From Nemopilema nomurai (taxonomy: Eukaryota; Cnidaria; Scyphozoa; Rhizostomeae; Rhizostomatidae): 64,000 bases of DNA. The stretch spans positions 582,422-646,421 of the forward strand of contig PEDN01001358.1 of the NCBI GenBank assembly GCA_003864495.1, given 5' to 3'. Numbering within the stretch: the first letter of the stretch is position 1; each line of letters starts with the position of its first letter. A program made the position numbers and the translations under genes. This document shows positions 35,086 through 49,800 of the stretch, in pieces. The notes beneath the pieces are model-generated. The model was not told the origin of the DNA. It worked only from the letters and a program-made list of their open reading frames with translations, and ran no database searches.

Positions 35086-38000
35086 AGTGATGATTCCAAG
35101 CAATTCTTTTTAAAAAAGTTTGCAAACCTTCTACTCCATTGACCGAGACATCACTTTGCCAGCAATGTTCTAAGATTGCCAGCTTTACAACTTTTCCATT
35201 TAATGTGGCAGCAGCGCAGAATGCAATAATCTAACAAAAGAAAGATTACCACGATTCATTTTGTCTACTTGCTCCTTCTATGTTAGTCTAGTCATGCACT
35301 ATGAACCTCAGAGGGGTTACCACCTCATGCAGCTTGGCATCTAGCTTTCAGTTGCGTAACGGCCCTACTAATCTTTTGTCTTATAGGATTCTAAGAAATA
35401 TGATTTATAAGAAATATGATTCTAAGAAGCATCGGGTTCCAACTGCTTAAATTTTAAGAAACGTTCCAGAAAATTGGCAAGCTGAGCCAACCAAACAAGG
35501 ACCTTTTGAAAAGTAGTGTTGCTCTGCATCAAGCTAAAAATTCATAAATATAATTTTGTTTATTAGATAAACACGGCATAACTGGCAAAAAGCGAATGGC
35601 AAAGAATGAATTTCGTGTGGGAAAATTCCAATTGAGGTGCTTGTACTTTTAAGAAATGTTTAAGACGTGTGCTGGCTTAATATATGAAATTATTTAGAAA
35701 AAGTCAGGCTCAACTCAAGTTTCATGTTTCTTCCCATGGAATGATTTGAGGCTTATCGTGGCTTGCTCATATCTGAAACGAGACATGTGCCATTGCTCAA
35801 CTTACCATAGCACGGCCTTAGCATGGTTTGAATAAAGAGGAGGGTGGGGGTAGGGGAGGGGGGAGGGTAATCGGAGAACATTGAAACTGAATCCGATTTA
35901 AGAAATATAGTGAGTTGCTCTGGACATGATTTATTGGCATCAACTTTAATTTGAACTAGAGAACTTTATCTCGACATAATCATCATCGAAACCTTTTGCC
36001 ATCAAAACGTCAAAAAGGAGTGGAGTTTAACATGCGATCGTGATTGTTTTTAAAGCAACTATTTCCAATCAAGCAATTGGAGTTGGACAATGACCTTTTT
36101 GCGGATCCTGAAGTTTGAAGATTTCAATAAAAAAGCAGGAAGCTAGTCTTCTATTTGCCACCCATTTCCAAAATTACAAATGTAAGGTAACTTATAAACA
36201 AACCATTTCAATATTTACTGATTTTTCAGAATCAGTTGAATACAGCTAGATAAACTGAGGAGATATTGCGTGTAGCAATTGGGTGTCAGAAAAGACAGGG
36301 CCACCAAGACTACAGCTTGTAGAGGTCAATTTACCTTGATGTAAGATTACACACCACGATGCAAGTGCTAGTAAATATCTAAATAACAGAGAAGATTTTT
36401 TAGAGCACCCTAATATTTGAATTGCAAAGAATCATTTAAATTTTGGGAATCTCACATTACCAATTGTCCTGGAATAACACCTTTCGACCGCGGCTTGTTT
36501 TTCACAAGAGGATTTTGAAAGGGAAGCGACCTTTTGATCTGAACAAATGTTTGTTTATGCGCACTGACAAATAGAGGACAACAAATATGTTTTCGAAAGC
36601 ATTCACTTTTCTTGCAATATTGTAGCTATACTTCTCCCGGGGGTCTACCGTTGAAATGGCTGTTGGACTACTCGATTGCCTTTTCAGGTATTTCGACGGC
36701 AAATCCCATAAAGAAATTAAAAGAAATTTTTCGTTAACTCAGTTTCATCATCGCTTTAAGGTAGGCAGCTGTTTCTACTAACCAATTTTCTCAAAGATGC
36801 ACTGAAAATTTTGAATACCAAGTTTAGGGGACTTTAGATTTAAGCTAGATTCTCTGAACGTAACCGGAAACGAGGCAACTACCAAAGGAAATAAATATTA
36901 AGATTCGTTAATCATTAACCCCTTGCAATTTTTAGTACTGTCGATATAACATGTATTATCCAGTCGATATTTTTCACTCCATGTTTTGGCCTGCCAGTCC
37001 CTTTGACATTACCCTGGGTCCCAAGGTACTGTGACATTTGCTTGTAGTCGTGCATTTTGTTAAACTGAAAAGACTTTTGCTCTCAACTCAGTTATTTTTA
37101 ATTGATTTTTAACATGAAAGCCAGTAGCGCAATTCCTTCTTACATGAGCTTTGAGACGAATCAAATTAAGTCCATTTTAATAAGACAAAATCACCACGTT
37201 TTCTTGGTTGAATTGCGTTCTTATCGAAATAAATGTGGCCACGACAAACGAGAAAGCAAAGTGCTCAGCGTGTCTGTTTGATAACGAGAGCATTTGAATC
37301 AAGATTCCTGGTTATTGCACTTAAGACCAAAAGCCAGTTATATTCTCCTTTGAAAACGCTAGGACCTGAGCTGATACCATCACAATAAGCAGTACAATTT
37401 TTGGGATATAGTATTCGATTTCTTTGGTCAACATATGACTCCACAAGTTCCCGTCCAAAAAGCATCCCAGATATCTTTTAATCCCCAGCCTTTTCTTCCC
37501 ACATTCGGCTCTCATCCAAACGTACTGGACAAATCTTTCACACGAACCCGAAGCATTCGATCCCTTGTTTGTTGCCTTTCTGAATACTCATTTACAACCG
37601 CATTCACATTGAAAGCAAAATCGATATTGCCGTAGAGCGCTATTTGAAAGCAGAATTTGATGCGCGCCCCCTGAAGACAACGAATACCATGGCGTGTACC
37701 CATTGCCCTTGCCGTTCGCGTTATGGCCAGAGTTTAGAATTGCGGCGCAAAAACATTGGCGTTATCCGAGAGAAAGGCATTGGCAACGAATACGACTTTA
37801 GGAGTCAACGAATTTCCTGATAGATTTCACATTTATCTTATCTCAGCTTTAATCTTATCTTATTGTTCCTTTATCTTATTTATTATGAAGATATAAGTAT
37901 ATCTATTACATATTACGAATATATTCATAATTACATATTGGCTGCTTTATATTTCATTTTCTCCTGTTTTGTACAGAATATGATCGTGCAAAAAACTTTG

Positions 38001-39400
38001 CCTCCTTCATCTGGATGCTGTAGGTCACTAAAGTGAACAAATTCGATGCTTTCTTGTCACATTTTATCGAAAGTGCCATCAATCACTACCAAATTGCACC
38101 CCGGTCGTATTGAGGCCTGTTCTCTATATCTGATCCGTGTTTTGTAATAATGCCAGTTATCTTTCTAGGTATCGCTTAGCAATTAATTGTCAATCAACTC
38201 TCACTACGTTCTAAAGGAAGCAAGTCTTCTGGAGACACAATGTGTACACACTTTTTTCAAAAGAATACCTAATTTCCGCCAAACCTCAATATTCTTAAAA
38301 CATTTTCGATTTTCAGCTCAAGATTATTCTTAAATTATTCTTGCCCAGCAAAAGGTGTGAGTTTGCTTTAGAAAAACATAAAATAATTTTTGATGTGTTG
38401 CTTCACAATAAATTTCAACAAGAACAAACAGAACAACAAACTTCGTGTTAAAATGCAAAACCCAGCGATGCAAATACGATCCGTATACGATCATAATGAT
38501 AGTTGTTTAGCCTTTGGAGAAAACTCAGATCAAGGTGAAAATTTTTTCTTGATGAAGGTTGAGCCTGGCATTACTCTTAAATTTTAGCCACAATATTCTT
38601 ATACACTTTTTCGTATAAAAAAGTGTACACAACGTCGTTTTCAGCAGCAAATAAATACGTTAAGTCTTGTCAATGGCAAAAAGAAAGATGCAGGAAATAT
38701 AATGAATCTTTAAACATATCAACTTGGCTGATTTTGACAGAGAGCAGGCTTCAGTGCCGATTTCTTATGTACAAATAAAGCTAAATGCATCGATTTGTTC
38801 ACTTACCTTGCGGTATTCCCCGTAGCCATCTTACATTACCTTGAAGTTTTGTATTGTTGTCCCCTTCTCCTAAAAAGTTGCTTCAAATCATAAATCTTTT
38901 CACAGCATTTTTTCGTCATTTTAACTTGAGTCTGCAGCCAACTCCTGAAATTACCTCGCAGTCAACTTGATTGAGTCGAGTTCCATCATTCCGTTAGGAT
39001 CTGCTTGTAGTCCACAAGGTTTCTTCTCTAGTCGTCTTTAAAACTGTGCCACAAAATGACGCTGTGTATGTATAAAATCGCCTGTACCGTGCTTTGATAT
39101 GATCCACGAGAACAGAGGAGAGAATTAAACTCTTATTTTCTAAAAGTCTTCGGATTCCCAAATTTCCGCACTCGGAAACATGAATAGACATTCCCATAAA
39201 GCACACGCATTAAATTGACACATTTGTTATCACTTTGTCATTTCAGTAGCTTTCCGCAAAACCTTAACTGAAAGCCTCTTTCTCTAAAATTGTTTCCCAT
39301 GCTCTAAAAGAGTTTTTTCCCAAAGCTAATTTGAATTAGGCCCTGATATGTAGCCCCTGGTTGTTGTTCAAACTATCAAAATTAACTGTTACTGGACTTG
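35086..39400. other. AT-rich intergenic stretch
   Basis: No gene supported. It includes a G-rich run at 35839-35868 and an AT-rich TATCTTA/TATTAC patch at 37840-37940. A short protein-like frame ends at 38587 (MQNPAMQIRSVYDHN...) but has no other support. Confidence 0.5.
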
Positions 39401-39799
39401 CGCGCTTTTTTTATAAGGAACCACTTTATAAGGAACCTACATGTAGAAGGCCGAAATATATAAAGAACTTATACTACTAAAAACTAAATTCCTAAGGAAC
39501 TTTTCGATTTGAAAATTTTTTAAAACTGGAAGCATCAAGAGCTAAAAAGCCCGTTCCATTCATTTGCAGCCAATACTCGCATATATTGTTTGCTATTCGT
39601 GTGTCAAGTGCTTTATTGAGCAGTTTCCGCATATTCTATCTCGTCCCTCTCTCTATTAAGTGATGAGGCTTATTGATGTGCCGTGAAAATTAAGGAACTT
39701 TTAAGGAACTTTTGGTACTAAAATATGATGACTTGAGGTCTACGAATAAGGAACTTTTGGAACTAGGCCTTGTGGTAGATTCCTTATAAAAAAAGCGTG
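39401..39799. mobile_element. MITE-like element with 20-bp inverted ends
   Basis: The left end CGCGCTTTTTTTATAAGGAA and the right end TTCCTTATAAAAAAAGCGTG are inverted repeats with one mismatch in 20. Inside, AAGGAAC is repeated six times in the same orientation (39415, 39430, 39494, 39692, 39703, 39748), like the subterminal repeats of small DNA transposons. There is no coding capacity. No clear target-site duplication was seen, so the superfamily is unknown. Confidence 0.65.
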
Positions 39800-40318
39800 T
39801 ATATACCACCACCTCCACAAAAAACTTTTTAATAACGTCCAACACCCCCTAGGAAAACGACATGTCTTGCGAATGCCCCCCCCCCCACCCCTGCTGGTGA
39901 CGCGGCAGCTTCTCGACCCTTTGAACTGCAACATTCAGTGAATATATATACAATATACTTGTGGGCAGAAAACAATTTCATTGCGCCAAAAAATTAAGCA
40001 TTGTGGATTAAGATTTTTATCTCCCAGCTTAAATATTAGGCAATGCAAGGTCGTTGAACTTGTATTTTAATAAACAGAGATATCTTCGGGAATCAAATCC
40101 AACATAGTTAAAAATAACTACTTCGGCAGAGGCGCCTAATCGAGATTAGAACAACAGCAACAACGAGCAGATGGTATGGCCTAATTGGTTCCTATTGGCT
40201 GCTATTGTAGAAAAGGTATTTATTTGAACAAAACGTTAACTGTGACATCTGCATTCTAATAGAGATATCCGTGGAAATAGTGGGAACTATTTGCTCGAAG
40301 TTTTTTGCTTTGGGAGCC
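39800..40318. other. Upstream flank of the GLTP gene
   Basis: It contains a C-run at about 39879-39889 and otherwise AT-rich sequence. It presumably holds the GLTP promoter and 5' UTR; no core promoter motif was identified. A TGA in frame with GLTP lies at 40223-40225. Confidence 0.45.
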
Positions 40319-43300
40319 ATGACGTTCTTTGCCACAGTGAAGCAGCCCTTTCTTGAAGTTCCTTCCGATGGTCGAATTTTCACCAAGACATTTCTCGAGG
40401 CATGCAGTGCAATCGTTCCTTTCTTTGGTAAGTTAAAAAGACGCACTAGTAAATGCATCGTCTACCACACCCAAATTCATTATTTCAGTCTGTAACTAAT
40501 TTGAAATTTTGTTGCAACTTAGAGGCAGAACGAACTAGCTCCTGCCGAAATACAAAAGGGACGTTTCCGCTGCCGGCTAGTTTTGTTAAGTCTGAAAGCT
40601 TTTCGTTTAATTCGCAACATTGACCATCTCTTTTCCAGTCTTTGTCGAAAGCCGTATCACGTCGAGTGAATTTAACTTTCGATAGAAGAATCTGTGAAGC
40701 TGGAGGGAAAAGTAAAATTCTTCATTAAGACTACTAAAGTAAACGTGAATCTTATATTGGTATTTGGCTTTCGTATCGTCACAAAATTGTACAAAAAAAG
40801 AAGAAGCGTTTAATTCTTATCAGTCATATCGCTTGGATAATATTCTGTGTTTTCTGCACTAATCTTGTGTCTGATGAAAGGGTGAAATCTCATTACTTGT
40901 TTCATTTGCCCTACTGCAAAGTGTATGCTCATTGCATACCATGTACTCTTCAGAGGTACAAATTGTTCTGGGTGTGGCACTGTGGTGCATCATCCGCGAG
41001 TTCTATGTATTCTAATCAGTCATATTAACTTAATTGCATTGAAATCTGCAAAATAAACTGGCATGATCAAGCTTCATAGGATTCATATACCAAGTAGTCT
41101 GTGAAACAAAGAGCAGAGCTTTTTTAATCAAAATTTTTAAAATTGCAGAACTATGCTAGTAAAGCATAGATAAGCAGATATTTTGGTGTTTAGAGGTTTG
41201 TATGAATTTCAGAGAAGGCATTAGAAACAAATCCATCCTACATAAACCTTAATCCTAGCTGTTGGATTCTGGTCATAGAATCAAACATTCCAAAGTTTTA
41301 TGGCTTTCCAATGTAAAATGCTTACCTAAGTGAAGATGAGTTTGGTCTTCCTTGGTATCAAAGAATGAGTATATGTTGCTGCATGAATAAACCTTGAGAA
41401 TGAGAATGATTATTAATTTGTTAATTTGTTGCTTTAAAACTGTGCAAATAACCTGACCTGTTGCTCTTGTCTTATTTCTTTTGATAATGTTTTCAATGGT
41501 TAAATCTAACAAAATTCCAACAGGCTAAGAGAGAGAAAAATGGTCTCACAAGAAAGGGGATCATGTTTTAAATGTGCTGCTTAGAGGGGATTTTGCAATT
41601 TGTGGCTGTAAAGTTCACAAGGTGTTCATGTGGGTAGGATTATTTTATTGGAAAAAATATGTTGTAGTTAAACATATATTTCAAATGGTTTGGCCTTGCT
41701 GTTAGGAATATCTTTTGTCTAGGCTAAACAATTTCGGAAGAAAAAGCATAAACTGTTACAGCCTTAATTCAATCTTAAAAGATGATATCCCATTGTCAGG
41801 TCAATGAAATTTAATAAATTCCATTGTATGTAATTATTTATTTGCTTTTCTTTTTGGGCGGAATGAATATTGGAAGGGTCTTTAATTTTTCAAGAATCAA
41901 AATCCAGAGAAGATAAGGACAATAGGAAGGCATGGGAAAAAATGTAGGGTTAGACGTTTGAAGAAAGTCTAGTTTTGAGAGCATAAAAACATAATAGGAA
42001 ATGTGCATTCTTAAAGGCCTGTGATCTCATCAAACTTTGCATTTCCCACTCTGATGTCAACTATGTATTTTAAAGTGACTATCAAACAACCATTCATGCA
42101 GAGTCCAGATATGACTAGGTTTGACTTTTTTCCTTGAACAAGTCATAGGTATGTTTCCACGTCCACGAGAGACAATGAAAATATTACATTTTGGGTAAAA
42201 CTTTCATGAACCATTGCATTTTAGAATATCCATTTACTTTAAAGCTGATTTTCCTGTAATAATTTCATATGAGTTCCCCAAAAGTGCTATAAACTTAGAA
42301 GATGGAAATTTTGGAATTTATTGAGCTTATGATTAATTGTTGTTATGCCCATATTTTTAGATTGCAAAGTTGAATGGAAGTTAAAGGTCTCACAAAAAAC
42401 TAACCATGATTTCGAATTCCATTTATTCATGCTAAATTGCTTGTTCAAAGCTGAAAAATTGGTATCAAAGTTTAACAATCCATATTCAACTTGATAGTTT
42501 TTAAGGATATCAGTTGCCTGCATTATTTTTAATGAATGAAACCTGAAGCTGGTAAGGTTATGTCATCTGCTATAATGTTGTTTTCCTCCACTGATGGGAA
42601 TTGCATGGATTATTTTGCATGCATGAAATGTAAATATTATGTGGTGCTTGAAGATGTATAGACTAATCAATTAGAATAACTTTTAAGCACAGATGCTTTG
42701 GTCTGTCTGAAGTTTTGTTTGCCAAAGACCGTTTATGTTATCTGAGGTGGCAAAGGACTGTGACGAGTAAACGTTATACTTCGTAGTCTACTTTGCCAAT
42801 TAAGAGCTAGACAATTCTATGCAATACTAGAAAAATTTTAAGTCTTGCTTGATTTCCAATTTTACAATAAATATTAGTGGCTTCTTTTCAATATCTGTTG
42901 ATTGAGAATTAGTTTGCAAGAATGCATAGTACAGCAGAGAAGTTTTGTCAATGAAAAATTTTAGGATTCATTTTCAATGTTATTAGGGTATCTTAAATAA
43001 ATCCAGCATTTGTTCAAGCTTGGCAATGACAGTCTGTATAATTTTTCAAAAGATTTGAGAATCAGAATTTTGATGAACTATATGGAGTTTTTATTTGATT
43101 GGTGCTGTCTATACAGCTACTAGTTTACTATGTTAAGCGAATCCAATTCTGGATTAAAATTTTTCTTAATAATAAGGACTGTTTGAAAACGCTTGGTATG
43201 ATGGTAATTACTTCAACAACTGTTTTTTCTATTGGTTTCAGCATACAAGTTGAGAATTAAAGTTCAATGCAACATTTGCTTAAACATAAAATTTCATTCA

Positions 43301-46300
43301 AGGAGTTAAAACCTCAGATTTTTCCTATAAAGCACCACTAGGCTTTGGTGCAAATATCACCATGTTTTCCTATCTGCTGAATGGCTGCAAGTTTTTTAAG
43401 GGGCTTTTTTAATTATTTTTGATAATCTTCAATAATTATAACAGCAGGAACAGTACATCACGAAAGAGGAGTGTATAATTGTTTGACCATGACCTGTCAC
43501 AGTCACTCCTAACTTTTTAGAAGATCCAAAGGAAAAAGACGAACTCTCTCTGTTTACCGAAAAAGGGATTTTTCATAGAAACGTAAAGAGAATCCAAAAC
43601 AGCTTGGTGAGAAGACGATCTAGCTTGCTAAATGTGACGAAAATTATAGTCGGTATATATTTTAACGGAATCTGGATTTTCTAAAAGACGTTGGCTGATG
43701 TCGCCTTACAGCTGAATCACACCTAATTTGGGCATTGAATGTTCTGCAATTTTCTGGGCGGCTGCCTTCTTTATGCCACGGCTATTGTCCTAATGCTCTT
43801 GGGAACCTGCTGTTTGGTTCTTTCTCCCTATCTTTGCGTAGTTGGTCCTACATACCGAATGCCACTAATCTATGTTGTTGGGTAGGATGCCAGTTCTTAT
43901 GCATGAAGAGAAACATGGTATTAGCATTGTCGACAACAAGAGGAGCCCATATGAAAATAATTTCATGTTTTTTTACTAACCTGAGTGAGCTCTTAATATG
44001 ATGTTGCGACTCTGAAATTTAGAAACCAAATAAAATAGTTTCATTTCCTGATATAATTCCTTCCGTAACCTAACTTATTCCTTCTTATTAAAACATTCCT
44101 GACATGCAAGCGTTAGGTAATCATTTGTCCTACGCCTGGTGATTGCTTTAAACGATATATTCAATGATGAAAATTGTTTATCCAAAGTTCGCTCGTTTCT
44201 GTAGATATCCTTGGTTCAACTGCTTTTGGGCCAGCCAAATCCGACATTAATGGAAACATCAGTGTGAGTGAAGGCATTTTTTCTCTTAAATATATGCTTC
44301 AAGTTGACCAATTTTGCTGAATGGAAGCCATCTAGGTTATTTTTCGTCTTACAATCCCGTCTTTCAAAGCTGCTATTTGTCAGAGATGTGAAACAAAATT
44401 ATGTGCCTGGGGAAAAACATTTCCAAGTTTTTGTATAATAGAAGGTCTAAAGACTTACGTTTCAATTACTTGTGTTTTTGTGATAGTGTCAAGAAAAAAT
44501 TATGAGATTTGCAGAAACGTTTGTCAAATACGATGAAATTAAGCCATGAAAATCGCATGCCTGGCATTTGAACTATTGTTATGGTGGCGCTTGTTATGTC
44601 TCATGTTCAGACATTTATTTGGAAATTCACGCCTTTCGTTGAGGTTTAGGGAAGGATAGGACTGCTTGATAATTCTGCGGCTATGAACAGGTTCTCTTTT
44701 TGTTTTTTATTTGAACGTTACTTCGATGATGGATAAAATATAAGTCTGCGTTTATTCACCAAAGGCTGAAGTAGATGCTGAGGCCTAGGCTAAGGTCTAG
44801 AGAAGTTTGGATTTTATTTGTTTTTCAAAGTCTTAATGTATGCTTTTGAATGTATTTCCGTCTTCTATAGAAATTAACGAAGAAGTATGAAACTGATAGA
44901 GAACGATTTGCCGTACTGCAAGCTTTCGTAGAAGTTGAAAAGGCAGAAGGGACAACAAAGGCGAAGAATTCAGCAACTGATGCCCTTCTTTGGCTGAAAA
45001 GGTATTATTATTTACATCAAAAGTCCAATTCCTTCGCAAAAGGATTTATTTGAATTTAGATAGGTACATGCGTAGGTGTGTGTCAATAGGGGAACGTATC
45101 GAGCAAAAAATGAAGCTTGAAGCTGGATGGTTACTCAAGGAGTTTTCAATGCTGTGGCGCGTTGATACTGGTTCCTTGGCACACATGTAGGGAGCAGTGG
45201 TTTGGTCGCTGCTACATTTGAGGTGATTGTATACCCTCTAGCAAAATGTCAGCTAGAAAAGTCGAATAGAGTATAGGTAGGAGTGTTGATAGGTACGTTA
45301 GATAACATAATTTAGAGCTCTGTTATTTGAAGTGCTGATGGAAAGTAGAAGTCCATTGATGTCTCTTCATGTAGAACGAATTGAGTATCTCAACATGAAG
45401 TATATGTCGGAGGATAAGAGCCATGTGCAACTGCAGCGCCGAACAGCCTCGTTTTGGGAGCTTGTCGCCTCTCCTTTGTCACCACCACCCTCTTTATGTG
45501 TTCCTGCTGCACTTTTGATTCTGCTGTAGTGGTCTCTTGCAAGCAACTTTACTTTATTCGCAAGGGATGAATCCGAAATGGAAATCATCATCTTCTTGGT
45601 TTCTCCGGCTGCTAGAACTTTTCCACCAAATCCAATTGTTTGCGATACTAATAAGTACCACTAATAAGTATCATATTGTTGAAAGCCATTTGCACCATGG
45701 CTTTCAACAAGGACAAGATCTTCAAGCTCTTCTGCAACACTATTAAAACTAAAATGAGATGTATAAGATTACGCCATTATTATTCAGGAAGTATATTGAT
45801 TAACTCATTCATCAACCCCTCTTTAACATAAGATTACGTCGTCAGTTTTGAAGAAGCTTACTTATAAGCTCATTCATTTAGCTCTTTTTCTACATAAGAT
45901 TACGTCATCATTATTTAGGAAGTGTATTTGTTAATTCATTCATTAACTCTTTTTGATATAAGAGTACGTCTTCGTAATCAAGGAAGTATATTGATTAACT
46001 CATTCATCAACCCCTCTTTTACATAAGATTACGTCGTCAGTTTTAAAGAAGTTTATTTATTAACTCATTCTTTTTACACTTGCACTCTACAGGTGTCTTG
46101 AGTTCATCGGTGTGTTCCTGGCGGATGTTCTAACAGGCCAACCAGACCTCTCCAAGTGTGCCAAGAAGGCATACGAGGGATCCCTGAAGAAGTATCATGG
46201 TTGGATGGTGCAAGGAATCTTTTCGGTAGGCCTCTGCCCCAATCGATTATTATGCGAATCTTTGCTCTCATTATGTGTTTGTGATTCACTGATTTCATCG

Positions 46301-46773
46301 AGGAGTGTACGGAAACACTGCAGCTTTCAATCTGAGCAGTTTCTATAGGTTACATGAAATAAGCAAGTGTTTAGTTTAGCGTAATGGTTAGCCAAAATGT
46401 GTGGTTTAGCGTTAATTCCCTAAGCCGTTAAAATGTTGTCAGAATTTTAATTATATTCTTTGACATTCATACAATGGCTGAAAAACCGATTCCAGAAGAA
46501 TACGACTTTGACCGGCTTTTGTAACGCCGTAAATTTTGTCTTGCATTTGATTGCTTTTTAAAGGTTATTCAATGAATTTAATTGCTTCAATTTTAGCTGG
46601 CAATGAAAGCTGTTCCCTACAGAGAAAATTTCATTACTGCGTTGAGTAATGGTGCTTCTGAAGAGGAGGTTTTGAAGGATATGCAAACTCACGTTCAGCT
46701 TATGGGCAAAAATATTGAAGTTATCAACGACTTCTACGCAAAAATGGGAGAGGACAAGCAAGAAAAAGTCTAA
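40319..46773 (+). CDS. GLTP: Glycolipid transfer protein, complete five-exon gene
   Basis: Exons 40319-40427, 44205-44263, 44871-45001, 46093-46225 and 46597-46773 (TAA) join in frame into 202 residues; human GLTP has 209. All introns are GT-AG (3777, 607, 1091 and 371 bp). The family moves glycosphingolipids between membranes in the cytosol. Headgroup-binding residues are conserved: D50, N54 and K57 in SDINGNISK, W97 in LLWLKR and H135 in KKYHGW. The ATG at 40319 has G at -3 and gives an N-terminus of the right length (FLEA at 25-28, human about 23). AATAAA follows at 46800. The related ceramide-1-phosphate transfer proteins are a less likely match, because the WLKR and KKYHGW context is GLTP-like. 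Confidence 0.93.
45763..46080. repeat. 65-bp minisatellite in GLTP intron 3
   Basis: Five units of 64-66 bp, each beginning ATAAGATTACG, start at 45763, 45828, 45894, 45958 and 46023. Units 1 and 4 resemble each other most, as do 2 and 5, so a three-unit block of about 195 bp seems to have been duplicated. The last unit ends about 15 bases before the splice acceptor of the fourth exon. Confidence 0.9.
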
Positions 46774-46799
46774 ATCAACTTGAAATTTTAAAATTTGAC

Positions 46800-46805
46800 A
46801 ATAAA
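46800..46805 (+). terminator. Poly(A) signal of GLTP
   Basis: AATAAA lies 26 nt after the GLTP stop codon, a canonical signal that predicts a very short 3' UTR. Confidence 0.75.
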
Positions 46806-49800
46806 TCAAGTTAGTAAATTTTTTTAACTTTATGAAATACGGTGTTGGCTGTCATTATTGGTGTTGTTAATTTTTTATCCAAGTGTTGAAAGTCGTAAAT
46901 GCCATTCTATGTGTGGCATTTCGGAGGTACAGCAATCCCTCTTTTAAGTTGCAGCATCGCCTATTTTGAGAAGTATTCAATTTTGTAGAAAGTACAATGT
47001 TTACTTAGTTGTCATTAATATCTTATGTCTTATGACTTTGGTTTCCATTTTTGATAATGTGATATATTAATTCTTTCAAACCTGCAACTTTTTGCTAATT
47101 GATTTAAAGACCTAAATTTTGTGGGATAATGAAAAGAAGAAATTAGAAAAATGAATTGAAAATAAGCATAACCTTTTATTGTCTTACAATTATTTAATTG
47201 CTTCGTTTTCGCGATTCTCATGGAAGTATTGCATTCATGCATTGTGTTATATGCAATTTTTTCATGTTTTAACATGTGACCGATTCGCACTTTTATGTTT
47301 CTTATATTTAAGCTACTTTTCATAGAATATATTTTCTTTTACATTATTTTTGTCAATTAAAATTGTCATTGCAGAATAACTGCAAAGTTGTAGAGTTAGC
47401 TATTTGCAGAACGACGTAACACACTCCTGCATTAGTATAACTCTTTAAATTGTATTTATTTTAAAGTGAGTATTCAACTTACCTCGAGTTTCATTTTATA
47501 TAAAGAAAGTTCTAAATTTTTTTAACCCAGCCGTAACATCAGATCTTTAATCCGGTATGGAAATTTATTATGGAATTGTAGGTTTATGAAGTTTCCTGTG
47601 GAATCAAGTGAGAGATTTGTCATGAAATCATCAATTAGCAATTGTGTACCTCATTTCAAAAGCATGCCTCGATCGTTAGTACTCGCGTGAGAAGAGGCTA
47701 GTCTGTTACCGACAGGATTTTTATAGCCTTGTGAAGGTTCTGACAGAATGGTCCTTTTATTGCAAGGGAAACCCTTGGTGACACTACCCCTTTCCAACTC
47801 TTTGGATTTGGGTTGCTTGTAGGGGTGCCTATAGTCATGTACTAAATTTCATCGTTCATAAAAATTGGGCTCGATCACACTGTGCTTTGCCTTTTCACGA
47901 GATTGGAGAGTTCTGATCCACTGCTGTAAGGTTAACAAGAGTAATTAGAGAATGGGCGGAGTGTGAAAAGAAGTCAGGGTAGTAGAGAATGAGGGTCTAG
48001 GAAGTGGACACAGATGATAATTGGATAGCAGCCACAGGTAGAAACTGAATGGTAAAGTCTAGGAAGGCTTATGAAAACGGAAAACTGATCGTGTGCTTTT
48101 GTAGTTCTCTATTTGGTATTTCATACCACAGAATGAAGGTCGCCTGTGTGTTTCTTGACATCTACGCCAAAACGTCGCACATAATCTAAGCATGTGGCGA
48201 TATGTGGGAAGCACTTTGTAACAACGGTCTTATCGCTTGGCACTCGCTTTGTTCTTTCTTGGGACATAGCTTCTTAACCATAATCATGACATGAAGTACC
48301 AAAAGTTCCCTTCGACATGAAGTATGACTAAGGAAGCGTTCCAAATGAAACTCAGAACTGAAATAGCCTTTTTACAAAATGTGAGACCTCAGGGAACATT
48401 TGCAATCATATTGATGGAAAGTCAAAACTGTGAGACTATTTGTATCTTTAATTCTTTGGGAGAAATACCTATCAGCTAGAAAATGGGATACTTATACGCA
48501 AATGACAGAAGAATGAATGAAATAGGGGTCCAAGAACCCAAGTGGTTAACTGGCACATGTATTCTATGGAGTGCCAGAATTCACCAGCTTTTTCTACCAT
48601 TAATTGAATTTCTCTACACTACACGACTTTTCGTTTCTCCTTTCATTTTCAATGTCCCTCTGAAAAAATATAGTAAAGTGCTTCATGTAAACACCCAACG
48701 CCTGTTTTACGTCTTTCTAATTGGCAAAGTGCTTAAATTATGTGGAGGCCATTGGACAGTGACCTTGGCATACTGAAGCCGCTCAAAAGGTCCAGAAGAA
48801 GTTAGCACTCACAAGTCATTGATGAGAGTTTCCTTTCCAAAGATGAGATCGTGCATTATCAAATTGCATGTGTCAATAGTAATTCAAAGTGCGGTGAGTG
48901 AGGTGTCTTGCTCTCGTTTTTCACTTCAAATCTCCACCTTCTAAGGGTCCCTCGCGACATTTATATCAAAAGAGAACTGGATAGCATTTCCGGAAAAACA
49001 AACTGAATAATCTTGGTGGAAGCTCAGGGGCTGAACACTTTGAAAAGTTTAAATATGTAAGCTAAAACCATTTCGATGCGGTGAGAAGATTTTTCAACCA
49101 GACGTCAGCAATCAACAAGCGATTCGATGATATGACTTATGATCTTGCCATGTTACTAATTCATTGGTAAATCAATGGAAAAGCGAATGGCAAGTTTGTC
49201 TTGCGTATAGCAAGCTCTGGTTCTAATCGAATTTTAATGTTTGTTTCTTTTAGCTAGAAGATTGATCATTAGATAAAAGAATGACACTGTTAGTATGAAA
49301 GTGACATTTTGGCTTTTTTTAGTGACCTTACCATGTGCTTCCTTTAAATCAAAGTACCAATATTCTATTCACCAAGATGATATAGGTCTTAACAAGGTAA
49401 CTACTTCTTGTAATCGAAGCCATCAATATTTAGAAATTGTGCCTTTGCATATCCGAAGACTCATATGAATTTTCAGAACACTTGCCTTCAAGTTTTCCTG
49501 CAAACCCCAATGCTTGATGATCCAGTGTTTAGAATGTAAGATTCATAAAGGGGAGAGCTAGGCCGAAAAATACTATCACAGTCCTGGCAAAACCAATACC
49601 CGGTTGTCTGTTTCTATGTGGAGTGATCCAAGGATCAATTCTTGCTTCCTTCATTTTCATGTATTGCTAATGACAAAGGGTAGGTGGATGGCAAGCAGCT
49701 TCTAAGCCAATAGGATTCTTGTTTATTCTTTCGAAACAAAGACATCAAACACACGTAGACCGGCAATATAGCAGCCTAATGGGTCTGCCATTGCTTTGTG

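Noticed and set aside
38450..38587. Short frame MQNPAMQIRSVYDHN... ending in TAG
   Set aside because: Protein-like but under 50 codons, with no splice, promoter or family evidence.
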